Counted from the stretch's first letter, positions 51,163 through 60,331 are shown. The stretch is 64,000 nt of DNA from Microbacterium arborescens (GCA_003339645.1 QNUV01000021.1:930001-994000), one strand, 5' to 3'. Numbers and translations are program-made. The notes: generated by a model not told the origin, from the sequence alone.

Positions 51163-52795
51163 TCAGACCGTCGCGCGGCGGCGCAGAGCGACGAGGACGA
51201 GCCCCATCAGCGTCAGCGCCAGGGCACCGATGCCGAGAGCCATCGGAGCCTCACCGCCGGTCTTCGCGAGCATCAGCGGGCGAGCCGACGCTGCCGAGGC
51301 CGTCGTGCCGACCACAGCGGTGTCCGTGGTGCTGAACGCGGTCGGAACCGCGGGGTCTCCGCCGTTGCCGTCCGTGCCGGGCATGGTGCCGGGGTCGGTG
51401 CCCGGGTCCGTTCCGGGGTCCGTTCCGGGGTCGGTGCCCGGGTCGGTGCCGGGGTCGGTGCCCGGGTCGGTGCCGGGGTCGGTTCCGGGGTCGGTGCCCG
51501 GGTCGGTGCCCGGGTCGGTGCCGGGGTCCGTGCCCGGATCGGTGCCCGGGCCCGCCGGGGTGACGACTTCGGTGGTCGAGTCGCCGACGACGGAGATCGC
51601 GGTTCCGGTCAGTGAGATCGGAGCAGTGATCGGGAGCACCAGCTGGGTGCCGCCGAGGATGCTGTCCGAGCCGCTGGTCGACGCGCCGGGTGTGGTGCCC
51701 GTCGTGCCGCCGTTGCCACCGGTGGTGGTGTCGGTGGTGGCGTCTCCGATGACCGAAACGGCGGTGCCGCTGAGGTCAATCGGTGCGGTGACCGGGGCGA
51801 GCACCTGGGTGCCGCCGAGGATGCCGTCGGTGCCGTCGGTGGTCGCCTCGGGCGTGGTGCCCGACGTGCCACCGTTGCTGCCAGCGGTGGTGCCACCGGT
51901 GGTGGTGTCACTGGACGCGTCGCCGATGACCGAGACGGCGGTGCCGCTCAGGTCGATCGGTGCGACGATCGGGGCGACGACCTGGGTGCCACCGAGGATG
52001 CCGTCGGTGCCGTCGGTGGTCGCCTCGGGCGTGGTGCCCGACGTGCCACCGTTGCTGCCAGCGGTGGTGCCACCGGTGGTGGTGTCACTGGACGCGTCTC
52101 CGATGACCGAGACGGCGGTGCCGGTCAGGTCGATCGGTGCGGTGACCGGGGCGAGCACCTGGGTGCCGCCGAGGACGCCTTCGGTGCCGTCGGTCGACGC
52201 GTCGGCCGAGGAACCGCCGATGCTGCCAGCGCCGTTGTCACCGGTGGTGGTGTCGGTGGTGGCGTCTCCGATGACCGAGACGGCGGTGCCGCTGACCTCG
52301 ATCGGCGCCGTCACCGGAGCGACGACCTGGGTGCCCGAGGCGACGCCATCCGCGCCGTTCGTTTCGGCAGCGGGTGCCGGAGCGGGCTGCGCCGGAGCGG
52401 GTGCCGGCTCGACGGGCGCGCTGCCGCCGTCCGTCGACGACGTGCTGTCGCCGACGACGGCCACGGAGGTGCCCTCGACGGTCACGGGCACGGAAACGCT
52501 GACGAGCGTCTGCGATCCCGAGCCGACGCCGTCCGAGCCGCTCGTCGAGCCGCTGGGCGCCGGTGCCGACTCCGGTGTGCTCGAGCCCGACGTCGAGCTG
52601 TCCGCATCACCGAGGACCGCGATGGAGGTTCCGCTGACCGTGATCGGAGCGTCGACGGAGACGATGCCCTGGGTGCCCGAGAGCAGCCCGTCCTCTCCCG
52701 TGGTGTCGGCCGCGTGGGCGACCGAGGCGCCGAGGATCGTGATCCCCCCCGGCGACGAGCGTGCCCCAGATGGCACGCGAGACGGTGGTGTTCAT
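51163..52795 (-). CDS. Surface protein with seven chaplin-like repeats and LAXTG sorting signal; frameshift in signal peptide
   Basis: From ATG 52795 the protein begins MNTTVSRAIWGTLVAGG, then a run of seven G (52744-52750 on the plus strand as C) shifts frame; with six G it would continue ITILGASVAHAADTTGEDG, a perfect signal peptide. The mature part has seven chaplin-like units with consensus (T/S)DGILGGTQVLAPVTAPIDLSGTAVSVIGD, without cysteines, separated by Ser/Thr/Gly linkers, then about 13 tandem DPGT tetrads, and a C-terminal LAKTGGE, membrane helix and RRRATV, a class E-type (LAXTG) sortase signal. It should be anchored in the wall and modify surface properties. Adjacent to another repetitive surface protein. 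Confidence 0.8.
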
Positions 52796-52875
52796 GAGTG
52801 TTCTCTCCTTGAGAATGACGAATGGATGGCGCAGAGCGCCGGTGGTCGTGCCGCTCGAGCGCGGCCGGCCGTTCG

Positions 52876-53982
52876 TCAGTCGGGAGAGACGTCGGTGGGG
52901 TAGACGGGCGAGATCGGTCCCGTCGAGTTCATGAGGCGTCCGCGACGGCTCGGTAGCAGGAACGCTGCTGCGGCGACGGCGAACAGGGCCGCGGCGGCAC
53001 CGCCCGAAGCCGCGACGGAGCCGGCCGAGGCAGAACCGGGGACGTGGGCGGGAAGGTCGCCGGGAGTCGGGATGCCGAGCGAGAGCACATGACCCGCTAT
53101 GCCAGTCGCTGTATCGCCGGCGGCCGCCACGAACTCGGACGTGGGGGCGAGTGCGGGCACTGACCCAGCCGTGGCCGCGAGCACGCCGAATGGGCCGTCG
53201 CTTGCGCTCGACAAGGCCGCTGTCCGGAGGATGTCGAGCGCGACGGTCGAGAGCGCGTCCAGCGGCGAGCCGGTGGCGTTTCCGGGCTCGGGCGTCTCGA
53301 CCGGAAGCAGCGGAATCGTCGGCAACGAGCCGCCGGGAACAACGGCATCCGTGATCGGGACGATGACGGGTGAAAGCGCGTCGGTCACGGGCGTCAGCGC
53401 GTCGGTCACGGGGGTGAGTCCCGACACCACGGGGGCGAGGGTGCCCTCGATCACGCCGAGCACGGGGGCCAGGGGAGCGCCGGCGGCGTCGGTCACCGGC
53501 GACAACGAGCCGAGCACGGGTGCGACAGGATCCGTCACGGGGGCCGCGACATCCGAAACGGGCTCGATGACGGGAGCCACGGTGTCGGCGACCGGCTCGA
53601 CCACGCCTGCAGCCGGCTGCACGGCCGGGGCGACGACGTTCTGCGCGACGGGCTCGACCACCTCGCGAACGACCGGGTCGACGACCGGAACGACGGCGGG
53701 AGGAGCGGACTGGACGACAGGGGCGACAGCCTGGACGACGGGCTCTGCGACGCGGGCCACGGGCTGGACCACGGACTCGAGCACGGGCGCGACGACGTCT
53801 TCGACGGCACGGTCGACCGGATCGGTGACGGCGGAGACGATGCCCTGCAGAGGCCCAGTCTCTTCGTCGGCCGCGTAGCTCGCGGGCGCGAGTGCGAGGG
53901 AGAGCGCCGTCCAGGCGAAGGCGAGACCGACGCCGGTGCCGAGGATCGGCACCCAGCGAGGCGCACGGCGGTGCTGGGCCAT
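52876..53982 (-). CDS. Secreted Val/Pro-repeat surface protein
   Basis: A 368-residue protein with a signal peptide (WVPILGTGVGLAFAWTALSL ending APASYA), a long stretch of irregular VxPVxDPV-type repeats (residues about 45-220: VTDPVDRAVEDVVAPVLESV, VVQPVARVAEPVVQAVAPVV, LTPVTDALTPVTDALSPVIV), a Ser/Gly/Ala part, and a C-terminal membrane helix (GGAAAALFAVAAAAFLLPSR) with a short cytoplasmic tail. No sortase motif, so it is membrane-anchored. The repeats recall extended wall-spanning stalks. Its partner chaplin-repeat gene lies 80 bases downstream, probably one operon. Not a named family. Confidence 0.75.
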   Translation of the reverse strand: MAQHRRAPRWVPILGTGVGLAFAWTALSLALAPASYAADEETGPLQGIVSAVTDPVDRAVEDVVAPVLESVVQPVARVAEPVVQAVAPVVQSAPPAVVPVVDPVVREVVEPVAQNVVAPAVQPAAGVVEPVADTVAPVIEPVSDVAAPVTDPVAPVLGSLSPVTDAAGAPLAPVLGVIEGTLAPVVSGLTPVTDALTPVTDALSPVIVPITDAVVPGGSLPTIPLLPVETPEPGNATGSPLDALSTVALDILRTAALSSASDGPFGVLAATAGSVPALAPTSEFVAAAGDTATGIAGHVLSLGIPTPGDLPAHVPGSASAGSVAASGGAAAALFAVAAAAFLLPSRRGRLMNSTGPISPVYPTDVSPD

Positions 53983-54445
53983 GACGAGCGATCACCTCCC
54001 CCGAGAGCGTCGACATCGTTCGCACGGGAGACCCCATGCCGTCGGGTACTGCTTGGCGAAGAAAGATACTCCTGTCTCGGGCAACTGTCTAGGGTTCCCC
54101 TGAGTTCGTCATGAGCCCGTCCTGAGGATGCCGCGCCGGGGGCGCCGAGTCGACTTGACAAGGCGGGCGTTTTACACAAGTGAGTCCCCAGATGAACAAC
54201 CTTCAAGTGAGACTTCAACCACGATCTTCATCCACAGGTTGGGGAAACTTAAACCCCTGATCAACGCCTACTTACTCGTGGACTTTCCACGTATCCCCGG
54301 GCGTTTTCCACAGGACTTCTTCACAACCGTCGCGGCGTTTCCCGCATCCTCTCCACAGAGTTATCCACAGGCCGGTTTGCGGGTGTCGGACGCCCTCCAT
54401 ACCGTGTACTCCGGCTCGGTCACAGGCCAGGATGCGGGGGTGCGG
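53983..54445. promoter_or_regulatory. Intergenic region with DnaA-box-like cluster before dnaB
   Basis: A 463-base non-coding, relatively AT-rich stretch between the divergent surface-protein and dnaB genes. Matches to the DnaA box TTATCCACA: TCATCCACA at 54228-54236 (8/9), CTTTCCACG at 54283-54291 (6/9), TTTTCCACA at 54304-54312 (8/9), CTCTCCACA at 54349-54357 (7/9) and the perfect TTATCCACA at 54361-54369. All are in one orientation within 142 bases. The cluster could let DnaA control dnaB or act as a DnaA-titrating or accessory origin site. Confidence 0.55.
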
Positions 54446-55816
54446 ATGTCGATCGCGGACATCTCTGACGACAGGCTCGGCGGACGGCGCGAACCCGATC
54501 GCACCCCGCCGCACGACATGCTCGCCGAGCAGAGCACGCTCGGCGGCATGCTGCTGTCGAAGGATGCCGTCGCCGACGTCATCGAGACGCTCCGGGGCAC
54601 CGACTTCTACGTGCCCAAGCACGAGCTCATCTACGAGGCGCTCCTCTCGCTGTACTCCCACGGTGAGCCGACCGATGTCGTGGCCGTCACCGACGAGCTC
54701 ATCAAGAACGGCGAGCTGCAGCGCGCCGGCGGCGCCGACTACCTGCACACGCTCACCTCGATCGTGCCGACCGCGGCGAACGCGGGTTACTACGCGACGA
54801 TCGTCAACGAGCGCGCCCTGCTGCGCCGCCTCGTCGAGGCCGGAACCCGCATCGTCCAGATGGGCTACAACGGCCAGGGCGACGCGGTCGACCTCGTCAA
54901 CAACGCACAGGCCGAGATCTACTCGGTCACCGGCGCCGAGAAGGCCGAAGACTACGTGCCCCTCGAGGTCGCGGTCACCGCGGCCATCGACGACATCGAG
55001 GCCGCCCGTGGTCGCGACGGCCAGATGACCGGCATCCCGACCGGCTTCTCGGGGCTCGATCAGCTGACGAACGGTCTCCACCCCGGCCAGATGATCGTCG
55101 TCGCGGCGCGTCCCGCCATGGGTAAGTCGACCCTCGCGCTCGACTTCGCCCGCGCTGCCGCGATCAAGAACAACTCGCCCACGATCTTCTTCTCTCTCGA
55201 GATGGGGCGCAGCGAGATCGCGATGCGCCTGATGAGCGCCGAAGGCGCCGTGCCGCTGCAGTCGATGCGCAAGGGAACGCTCGACTCGCGCGACTGGACG
55301 ACCGTCGCCGCGACGCGCGGCCGTATCAACGACGCGCCCCTCTACATCGACGACAGTCCGAACATGACGCTCGTCGAGATCCGGGCGAAGTGCCGACGGC
55401 TCAAGCAGCGTGTGGGCCTCAAGATGGTCGTGATCGACTACCTGCAGCTGATGACGAGCGGTAAGCGCGTCGAGTCGCGCCAGCAGGAGGTCTCGGAGTT
55501 CTCCCGTGCCCTGAAGCTGCTCGCCAAGGAGCTGCAGGTTCCCGTCATCGCGCTGTCGCAGCTGAACCGTGGTGCCGAGCAGCGTGCCGACAAGAAGCCG
55601 GCGATCAGCGACCTTCGTGAGTCGGGCTCGATCGAGCAGGACGCCGACATCGTCATCCTGCTGCACCGCGAGGCCGCCTACGAGAAGGACAGCCCGCGCG
55701 CCGGCGAGGCCGACCTGATCGTCGCCAAGCACCGTAACGGTCCGACCGACACGGTGACCGTGGCGTTCCAGGGTCACTTCTCGCGCTTCACGGATATGGC
55801 CGTGGGGATGGACTGA
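54446..55816 (+). CDS. dnaB: Replicative DNA helicase
   Basis: A 456-residue DnaB without intein. The N-terminal domain starts PHDMLAEQSTLGGMLLSKDA; the RecA-like motor shows VVAARPAMGKSTLALDFARA (Walker A), VVIDYLQLMTSG (Walker B) and IALSQLNRGAEQRADKKPAI, SDLRESGSIEQDADIVILLH. The ATG at 54446 is chosen because homologues begin near here; the open frame to 54128 crosses the DnaA-box cluster and is not coding. The usual rplI-dnaB neighbourhood is split by the surface-protein genes. Confidence 0.97.
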   Translation: MSIADISDDRLGGRREPDRTPPHDMLAEQSTLGGMLLSKDAVADVIETLRGTDFYVPKHELIYEALLSLYSHGEPTDVVAVTDELIKNGELQRAGGADYLHTLTSIVPTAANAGYYATIVNERALLRRLVEAGTRIVQMGYNGQGDAVDLVNNAQAEIYSVTGAEKAEDYVPLEVAVTAAIDDIEAARGRDGQMTGIPTGFSGLDQLTNGLHPGQMIVVAARPAMGKSTLALDFARAAAIKNNSPTIFFSLEMGRSEIAMRLMSAEGAVPLQSMRKGTLDSRDWTTVAATRGRINDAPLYIDDSPNMTLVEIRAKCRRLKQRVGLKMVVIDYLQLMTSGKRVESRQQEVSEFSRALKLLAKELQVPVIALSQLNRGAEQRADKKPAISDLRESGSIEQDADIVILLHREAAYEKDSPRAGEADLIVAKHRNGPTDTVTVAFQGHFSRFTDMAVGMD

Positions 55817-55889
55817 ACAGTCAGCCGACGACCGTTATAGTCCAGTGCGCGCGATCACGCGCATCCGCCCTCGGCCCGTTGGGAGCCTG

Positions 55890-56237
55890 ATGCCGTTCCG
55901 CAGTAAGGAGACGCTCGAGCGCTGGCTCGGCGAGTTCCACGAGCAGCGGGGAGCGGATGAGCTCATCCGCGTCCCCGTGCAGGACGGTTCGGAGGGATCG
56001 GACACGGGGCTCGTCGTCGTGCCCCTCGCGAACTCTTCCGTGTCGGTGTTCGTGGAGCCCATCGAGATCGGTGATGCCCGCTGGCGGATCACCATCGAAC
56101 CGCAGCCCGACTTCACCATTCTCAGCAGCATCCAGATGCACTCGCTCGCCGCAGAATTCAACGTCGCCGCCGAGCTCTGCGCGTTCCTCGAGGCGAAGTC
56201 GATCGGTCACGAGGAAGACGACCTCGACGAGTCGTGA
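55890..56237 (+). CDS. Hypothetical protein
   Basis: A 115-residue soluble protein starting at ATG 55890 after GTTGGGAG. It has alternating strands (LVVVPLANSSVSVFVEPIEI, WRITIEPQPDFTILSSIQMH) and an acidic tail (EEDDLDES). It overlaps the following ATP-grasp gene at its stop and so may be functionally tied to it. Not a recognised family. Confidence 0.6.
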   Translation: MPFRSKETLERWLGEFHEQRGADELIRVPVQDGSEGSDTGLVVVPLANSSVSVFVEPIEIGDARWRITIEPQPDFTILSSIQMHSLAAEFNVAAELCAFLEAKSIGHEEDDLDES

Positions 56238-57136
56238 CACCTCGCCATCATGGCGTCCGCTGGCGCGAGCGCAGTCGGCTGGTCCGGATGCTGCGCCTGT
56301 GGCGCACACGCAATCCGACGACGTTCCGTGAGAAGGTGCGGTACAAGATGCTGCGCGACCGCCGCAGCCTCATCGTCACCTTCGCCGACAAGGCCGCCGT
56401 GCGCGACCATGTCGCCGCGGTCATCGGCGAGCAGTACCTGCCTCGCGCGTACGCGATCGTCGAAGATCCGCAGAGCCTGCTGGACCTCGACTGGCCCGAT
56501 GCCTACGTCGTGAAGCCGACGCACGGGAGCGGCGCTGCGATCGTCATGTCGGCCGCCGCCTCCGCGGATGCCCGGCTTCCGGAAGCGCGCTGGGGGTGGG
56601 TCTATCGGCACGTGCGCCCGGAGTTCGCGAACCCGCACGACCTCGCGGCGATCGCCGCGGGCTGGCTCACCAAGCTCTACGGTCAGGGCCCGAATCGCGA
56701 GTGGGTCTACGGGCAGGTGCCGCGCCGAGTCATCGTCGAGGAGTTCCTGGTCGGTGCCGACGGCGGCATACCGGACGACTATAAATTCTTCGTCTTCCAT
56801 GGGCGATGCCACTTCATCCAGGTCGACGGCGGACGCTTCGGCGGTCGCACGCAGGACTTCTTCCGACCCGACTGGAGCCGCATCCCTATGAGCGGCGGCC
56901 CGCCCTGGGCTGATCCCGAGCGCTCGCGGCCAGCGCATCTCGACGAGATGATCAGCATCGCCGAGCGGCTCGGCGAGGGCACCGACTTCGTGCGCGTCGA
57001 TCTGTACGACGTCGACGGTCGCGTCGTCTTCGGCGAGCTCACGAGCTTTCCCGCCGGCGGCGACAGCCCGTTCGATCCGGAGTCGTACAACACCGAGTTC
57101 GGCCGCCCCTGGACGGTGCCGCGGCGCTACCGCTGA
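56234..57136 (+). CDS. TupA-like ATP-grasp protein
   Basis: A 300-residue TupA-like ATP-grasp enzyme starting at a GTG overlapping the previous stop. Features: FREKVRYKMLRDRRSLIVTF, YVVKPTHGSGAAIVMS (ATP-binding loop), VIVEEFLVGADGGIPDDYKF, FFVFHGRCHFIQVDGGRFGG and VRVDLYDVDGRVVFGELTSF. TupA-type proteins take part in teichuronopeptide or capsule synthesis by ligating an amino acid to a carboxylate. No capsule genes are nearby, so its role here is open. Confidence 0.85.
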   Translation: MTPRHHGVRWRERSRLVRMLRLWRTRNPTTFREKVRYKMLRDRRSLIVTFADKAAVRDHVAAVIGEQYLPRAYAIVEDPQSLLDLDWPDAYVVKPTHGSGAAIVMSAAASADARLPEARWGWVYRHVRPEFANPHDLAAIAAGWLTKLYGQGPNREWVYGQVPRRVIVEEFLVGADGGIPDDYKFFVFHGRCHFIQVDGGRFGGRTQDFFRPDWSRIPMSGGPPWADPERSRPAHLDEMISIAERLGEGTDFVRVDLYDVDGRVVFGELTSFPAGGDSPFDPESYNTEFGRPWTVPRRYR

Positions 57137-57229
57137 CGCCGTGCCTCACCCGTGCGCCGGATGCCGGCGCGTCCGAATTCCTTCGCACGGCGGAGGCGCG
57201 ACGAACCGCGCCTGCATAGCGTCGTATCC

Positions 57230-57523
57230 ATGAGCACCGCCACCGCGAACCAGCCCACCGACCGTGCGACGCGAGAGGCGTCTTGCCTGCAGATGGCGAG
57301 GACCTGGCTGCCGGTCGGATCGGCCATCGCCCTGCTGGCCCTCATCGTTTGGGCGATCGTCGCGGGCGTGAGCGGATCGCCTGCGGGCGTCATCGCGGCG
57401 ACCTCGGGAGCGGCGGCGGTCGCCGTGGCCGGGAGTACGGGCCTCGTCGGCATCACCGCGCGGTTGCGTCAGCTCGGCGTGGTGCGGGCCCGCCACCCCC
57501 GCACTCGTCGGCTCCGTAGCTGA
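57230..57523 (+). CDS. Small membrane protein
   Basis: A 97-residue protein from ATG 57230. Two hydrophobic segments (WLPVGSAIALLALIVWAIVA and PAGVIAATSGAAAVAVAGST) and an Arg-rich C-terminus (ARLRQLGVVRARHPRTRRLR). Ribosome site weak. Convergent with the epoxide hydrolase gene. Function unknown. Confidence 0.55.
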   Translation: MSTATANQPTDRATREASCLQMARTWLPVGSAIALLALIVWAIVAGVSGSPAGVIAATSGAAAVAVAGSTGLVGITARLRQLGVVRARHPRTRRLRS

Positions 57524-57524
57524 C

Positions 57525-58628
57525 TCAGTCGAGCGCGGCCGCGATGGCGCGGTCGAGGTCGCGGACGTATGCCTCGGGTTGCTCCCACGAGGGAAAATGA
57601 CCGCCCACCGGGTGCTCCTCGAAGGCCTCGAGGTCGAAGAGGCGCTCGGCGAAGTCGCGCGGGGCGTTGACGAGGTCGTCCGGGAAGATCGAGAGCACGA
57701 CCGGGATGCCGCCGGGTATCTTCGTGTTCGGCGGCGCGGTCCGCAGTGCATAGGGGCCGAACGACGAGCCGATCGCGCTGGTGAACCAGTAGGCCGATAC
57801 CCAGGTGAGAACCTCGTCGTGCGAGAAGACGCTGGTGATGTCATCGCCGTGGTCGGTCCAGGTCCAGAGCTTCTCTCCGATCCAGGCGAGCAGTCCGGTG
57901 GGGGAGTCGGTGAGCGCGGCGGCGATGGTGGCGGGTTTCGTCGCGTGTTCGAGGCTGTATGCGGCCTCGGTGGTCTGCCACCGGTTCCAGCGGTCGACGT
58001 AGTCGCGCTCCGTTGGACTGAGGTCATCGGGGATGCCGCCGGCGAGGTGTCTCTGCGACACGTCGGTCAGGTGTGCCGCCGCGACCATCGAGGGGTGATT
58101 GCGCATCAGCGCCTCGGCGACGTTGCATCCGATGTCGCCGCCGCTGACCACGAAACGTGTGTACCCGAGTCGGTGCATGCCGGCGGCGACGACGTCGGCC
58201 ATCTCGTTCGCCGACATCCCCTCGGCCGGGGCGTCGACGCTGAACGGATAGCCGGGCAGCGCGGGCGCGACCACCGTGACATGCCGGAGCAGTGGCAGCA
58301 CCTTCTCGAACCGCAGCACCGAATCGGGCCATCCATGGAGGAGGAGAATCACGGGGGCGTCCGGTTCCGCCTTCTGGTGGATCACGCGAAGCGGGTGTGG
58401 CGCGTCGACGAGCTCCCACGGCAGGGCGAGGATCCGGTCCTCCTGCGTGCGCCAGTCGAACCCGTCCGTCCATCGCGCGACGAGCGTGTCGAGCCAATCC
58501 AGATCGACACCGGCCGGGGGTTGCCCGCCGAGGAGCGCGGCGAACCGACGCCGACGGCTGAGACGCGCGTGCAGGTCGGCGATCGCCTCGTCGCTGACAC
58601 GATCGGGGGCGTGGTGCTCGTTGGTCAT
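57525..58628 (-). CDS. Epoxide hydrolase (alpha/beta hydrolase with EHN domain)
   Basis: A 367-residue epoxide hydrolase starting at ATG 58628. The N-terminal EHN-type region (VSDEAIADLHARLSRRRRFA, DWRTQEDRILALPWELVDAP) is followed by the alpha/beta core: oxyanion-hole motif LLLHGWPDSVLRFE, nucleophile elbow FVVSGGDIGCNVAE with the catalytic Asp, and the C-terminal histidine in EEHPVGGHFPSWEQPEAYV. Members open epoxides with water; the substrate is not known. Monocistronic. Confidence 0.88.
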   Translation of the reverse strand: MTNEHHAPDRVSDEAIADLHARLSRRRRFAALLGGQPPAGVDLDWLDTLVARWTDGFDWRTQEDRILALPWELVDAPHPLRVIHQKAEPDAPVILLLHGWPDSVLRFEKVLPLLRHVTVVAPALPGYPFSVDAPAEGMSANEMADVVAAGMHRLGYTRFVVSGGDIGCNVAEALMRNHPSMVAAAHLTDVSQRHLAGGIPDDLSPTERDYVDRWNRWQTTEAAYSLEHATKPATIAAALTDSPTGLLAWIGEKLWTWTDHGDDITSVFSHDEVLTWVSAYWFTSAIGSSFGPYALRTAPPNTKIPGGIPVVLSIFPDDLVNAPRDFAERLFDLEAFEEHPVGGHFPSWEQPEAYVRDLDRAIAAALD

Positions 58629-58716
58629 GCCCCGAGTATCCCGCTCGCGTCGCCGCACCGCAGAAGCTTGTCAAGCCGCTACGGGTTTCGGGATGCCGCG
58701 ACCTAGCGTTCGCGGA

Positions 58717-60057
58717 ATGAGCAAGACCGATACCCCTGCACCTACCCGCCTCCGGCGAGGAATGGGCGGACCGCTGCTGTTCGCCTTCATCCTCGGTGAC
58801 GTTCTGGGCGCGGGTGTGTACGCGCTCATGGGCGTGCTGGCCGAGCGCGTCGGCGGGATGCTGTGGGCGCCGCTGCTCGCAGCCCTCGTGCTCGCGCTGC
58901 TCACCGCGGGGTCGTACGCCGAGCTCGTGACGAAGTACCCCCGGGCCGGCGGCGCGGCCGTCTTCGCGGAGCGCGCGTTCAAGAACAGGCTCGTGTCGTT
59001 CCTCGTCGGCTTCTGCATGCTGGCGGCGGGCGTCGTGAGCGCGGCGGGGCTGTCGATCGCCTTCGCCGGTCAGTACCTGCAGACGTTCGTCGAGGTTCCC
59101 GTGGTGCCGGTGGCGATCGTGTTCCTCGCCGTGCTCGCGGCGCTCAATGCCCGCGGCATCCGGGAATCGATGGGTGCGAACTTCGTCATGACCGCCATCG
59201 AGGTCTCGGGGCTGGTGATCGTCGTGGTCGTGGTCGGTTTCCTCCTCGCCGGCGGAGGCGGGGATGTCTCGCGCGTCACGCAGGTTCCCGAGGGCACCGG
59301 TGTCGCGTCGGCCGTGCTCGCCGGAGCGATCATCGCGTACTACTCATTCGTGGGCTTCGAGACGTCGGCGAACATGATCGAGGAGGTCAAGGAACCCTCG
59401 AAGATGTACCCGCGCGCGCTGTTCGCCGCTCTCGGTGCAGCCGGGCTGGTCTACGTGCTGGTCGGCCTCGCGAGCAGCATCGCGCTGCCGCCCGAAGAGC
59501 TGTCGAGCTCGAGCGGACCGCTCCTCGCGGTGGTCGAGGCGAGCGGTGTCGCCATCCCCTCGTGGCTATTCAGCCTCATCGCGCTCGTCGCCGTCGCCAA
59601 CGGTGCACTGCTGACGATGATCATGGCGAGCCGCCTCACGTACGGCATGGCAGAGCAGGGGCTGCTGCCGCGTGCTCTGTCGCGGGTGCTGCCCGGGCGC
59701 CAGACGCCGTGGGTGGCGATCCTCGCCACGACGCTCGTCGCGATGCTGTTGACGCTCGTCGGTGACCTGGCGCTGCTCGCCGAGACGGTCGTCCTGCTGC
59801 TGCTCTTCGTCTTCCTGAGCGCGAACATCTCGGTGCTCGTGCTGCGCCGCGACCGCGTCGATCACGATCACTTCCGCGTGTGGACGTTCGTTCCCGTGCT
59901 CGGCGTCGCGTCGTGCCTGCTCCTGCTCAGCCAGCAGACCTTGCGGGTGTGGATCTTCGGCGCCATCCTCATCGTGGTCGGCGTGGGACTCTACTTCGTG
60001 GCCCGTTGGGCGCGTGGTCGCGGGGAGCGGGAGCAGGAGCAGGCAGCATCTCGATGA
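58717..60057 (+). CDS. APC-superfamily amino acid/amine permease
   Basis: A 446-residue permease with about 12 membrane segments. The first-helix unwound motif is present (AFILGDVLGAGVYALMGVLA), followed by YAELVTKYPRAGGAAVFAER and AYYSFVGFETSANMIEEVKE, the standard amino acid transporter hallmarks. Tail is charged (RGRGEREQEQAASR). Substrate unknown; an amino acid, or a cationic amine, is likely. Starts divergent from the epoxide hydrolase. Confidence 0.9.
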   Translation: MSKTDTPAPTRLRRGMGGPLLFAFILGDVLGAGVYALMGVLAERVGGMLWAPLLAALVLALLTAGSYAELVTKYPRAGGAAVFAERAFKNRLVSFLVGFCMLAAGVVSAAGLSIAFAGQYLQTFVEVPVVPVAIVFLAVLAALNARGIRESMGANFVMTAIEVSGLVIVVVVVGFLLAGGGGDVSRVTQVPEGTGVASAVLAGAIIAYYSFVGFETSANMIEEVKEPSKMYPRALFAALGAAGLVYVLVGLASSIALPPEELSSSSGPLLAVVEASGVAIPSWLFSLIALVAVANGALLTMIMASRLTYGMAEQGLLPRALSRVLPGRQTPWVAILATTLVAMLLTLVGDLALLAETVVLLLLFVFLSANISVLVLRRDRVDHDHFRVWTFVPVLGVASCLLLLSQQTLRVWIFGAILIVVGVGLYFVARWARGRGEREQEQAASR

Positions 60058-60093
60058 TGCGGTAGCCACCGCCGTCCGAGATGCTTCGTGGGC

Positions 60094-60117
60094 ATATCGT
60101 TAGTAGCCTAACGATAT
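60094..60117. promoter_or_regulatory. Perfect 24-bp palindromic operator
   Basis: ATATCGTTAG, spacer TAGC, ATATCGTTAG inverted (CTAACGATAT) make perfect 10-bp arms. It lies 22 bases upstream of the small membrane protein start at 60140 and is AT-rich against the background. TetR- and PadR-type repressors bind such sites; no such gene is near. Confidence 0.65.
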
Positions 60118-60139
60118 CCACGAGAAGGAGGGCGTCAGC

Positions 60140-60331
60140 GTGTTCGTGCTGTTCTTGGTTCTGTTCCTCGGTGGCATCTACCTGATGGGTGCCGCTTTCA
60201 ACGTCGCGGAGTTCCCCGGCCTCGTCTTCACCGGAGGGCTGCTGGTCACGTCGGCGGCCGTCGGCATCCCGTTCCTCATCGCCGCGGTCGAGCACCGTGG
60301 TGAGGAGCGCAGCGACGGCAGCACGCGCTGA
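60140..60331 (+). CDS. Small two-helix membrane protein
   Basis: A 63-residue protein with GTG start after AGAAGGAGG. Two membrane helices (FVLFLVLFLGGIYLMGAAFN, GLVFTGGLLVTSAAVGIPFL) and a charged C-terminus (EHRGEERSDGSTR). The strong ribosome site and the palindrome before it support a real, regulated gene. Function unknown. Confidence 0.65.
   Translation: MFVLFLVLFLGGIYLMGAAFNVAEFPGLVFTGGLLVTSAAVGIPFLIAAVEHRGEERSDGSTR

Noticed and set aside
51385-51550. Regular 12-base direct repeats as a CRISPR array
   Set aside because: Units are 12 bases without spacers and encode tandem DPGT tetrads in a surface protein.
50894-52903. 669-residue plus-strand frame with VPGS repeats
   Set aside because: The repeats are the antisense of the DPGT tetrads and chaplin-like units, whose minus-strand frame has signal peptide, repeats and sorting signal.
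54100-54445. The chromosomal origin oriC
   Set aside because: DnaA-box-like sites are present, but there is no dnaA or dnaN gene beside them and the box number is small; treated as a dnaB control or accessory site.
54272-55777. 501-residue minus-strand frame opposite dnaB
   Set aside because: No domain; antisense of the helicase gene.
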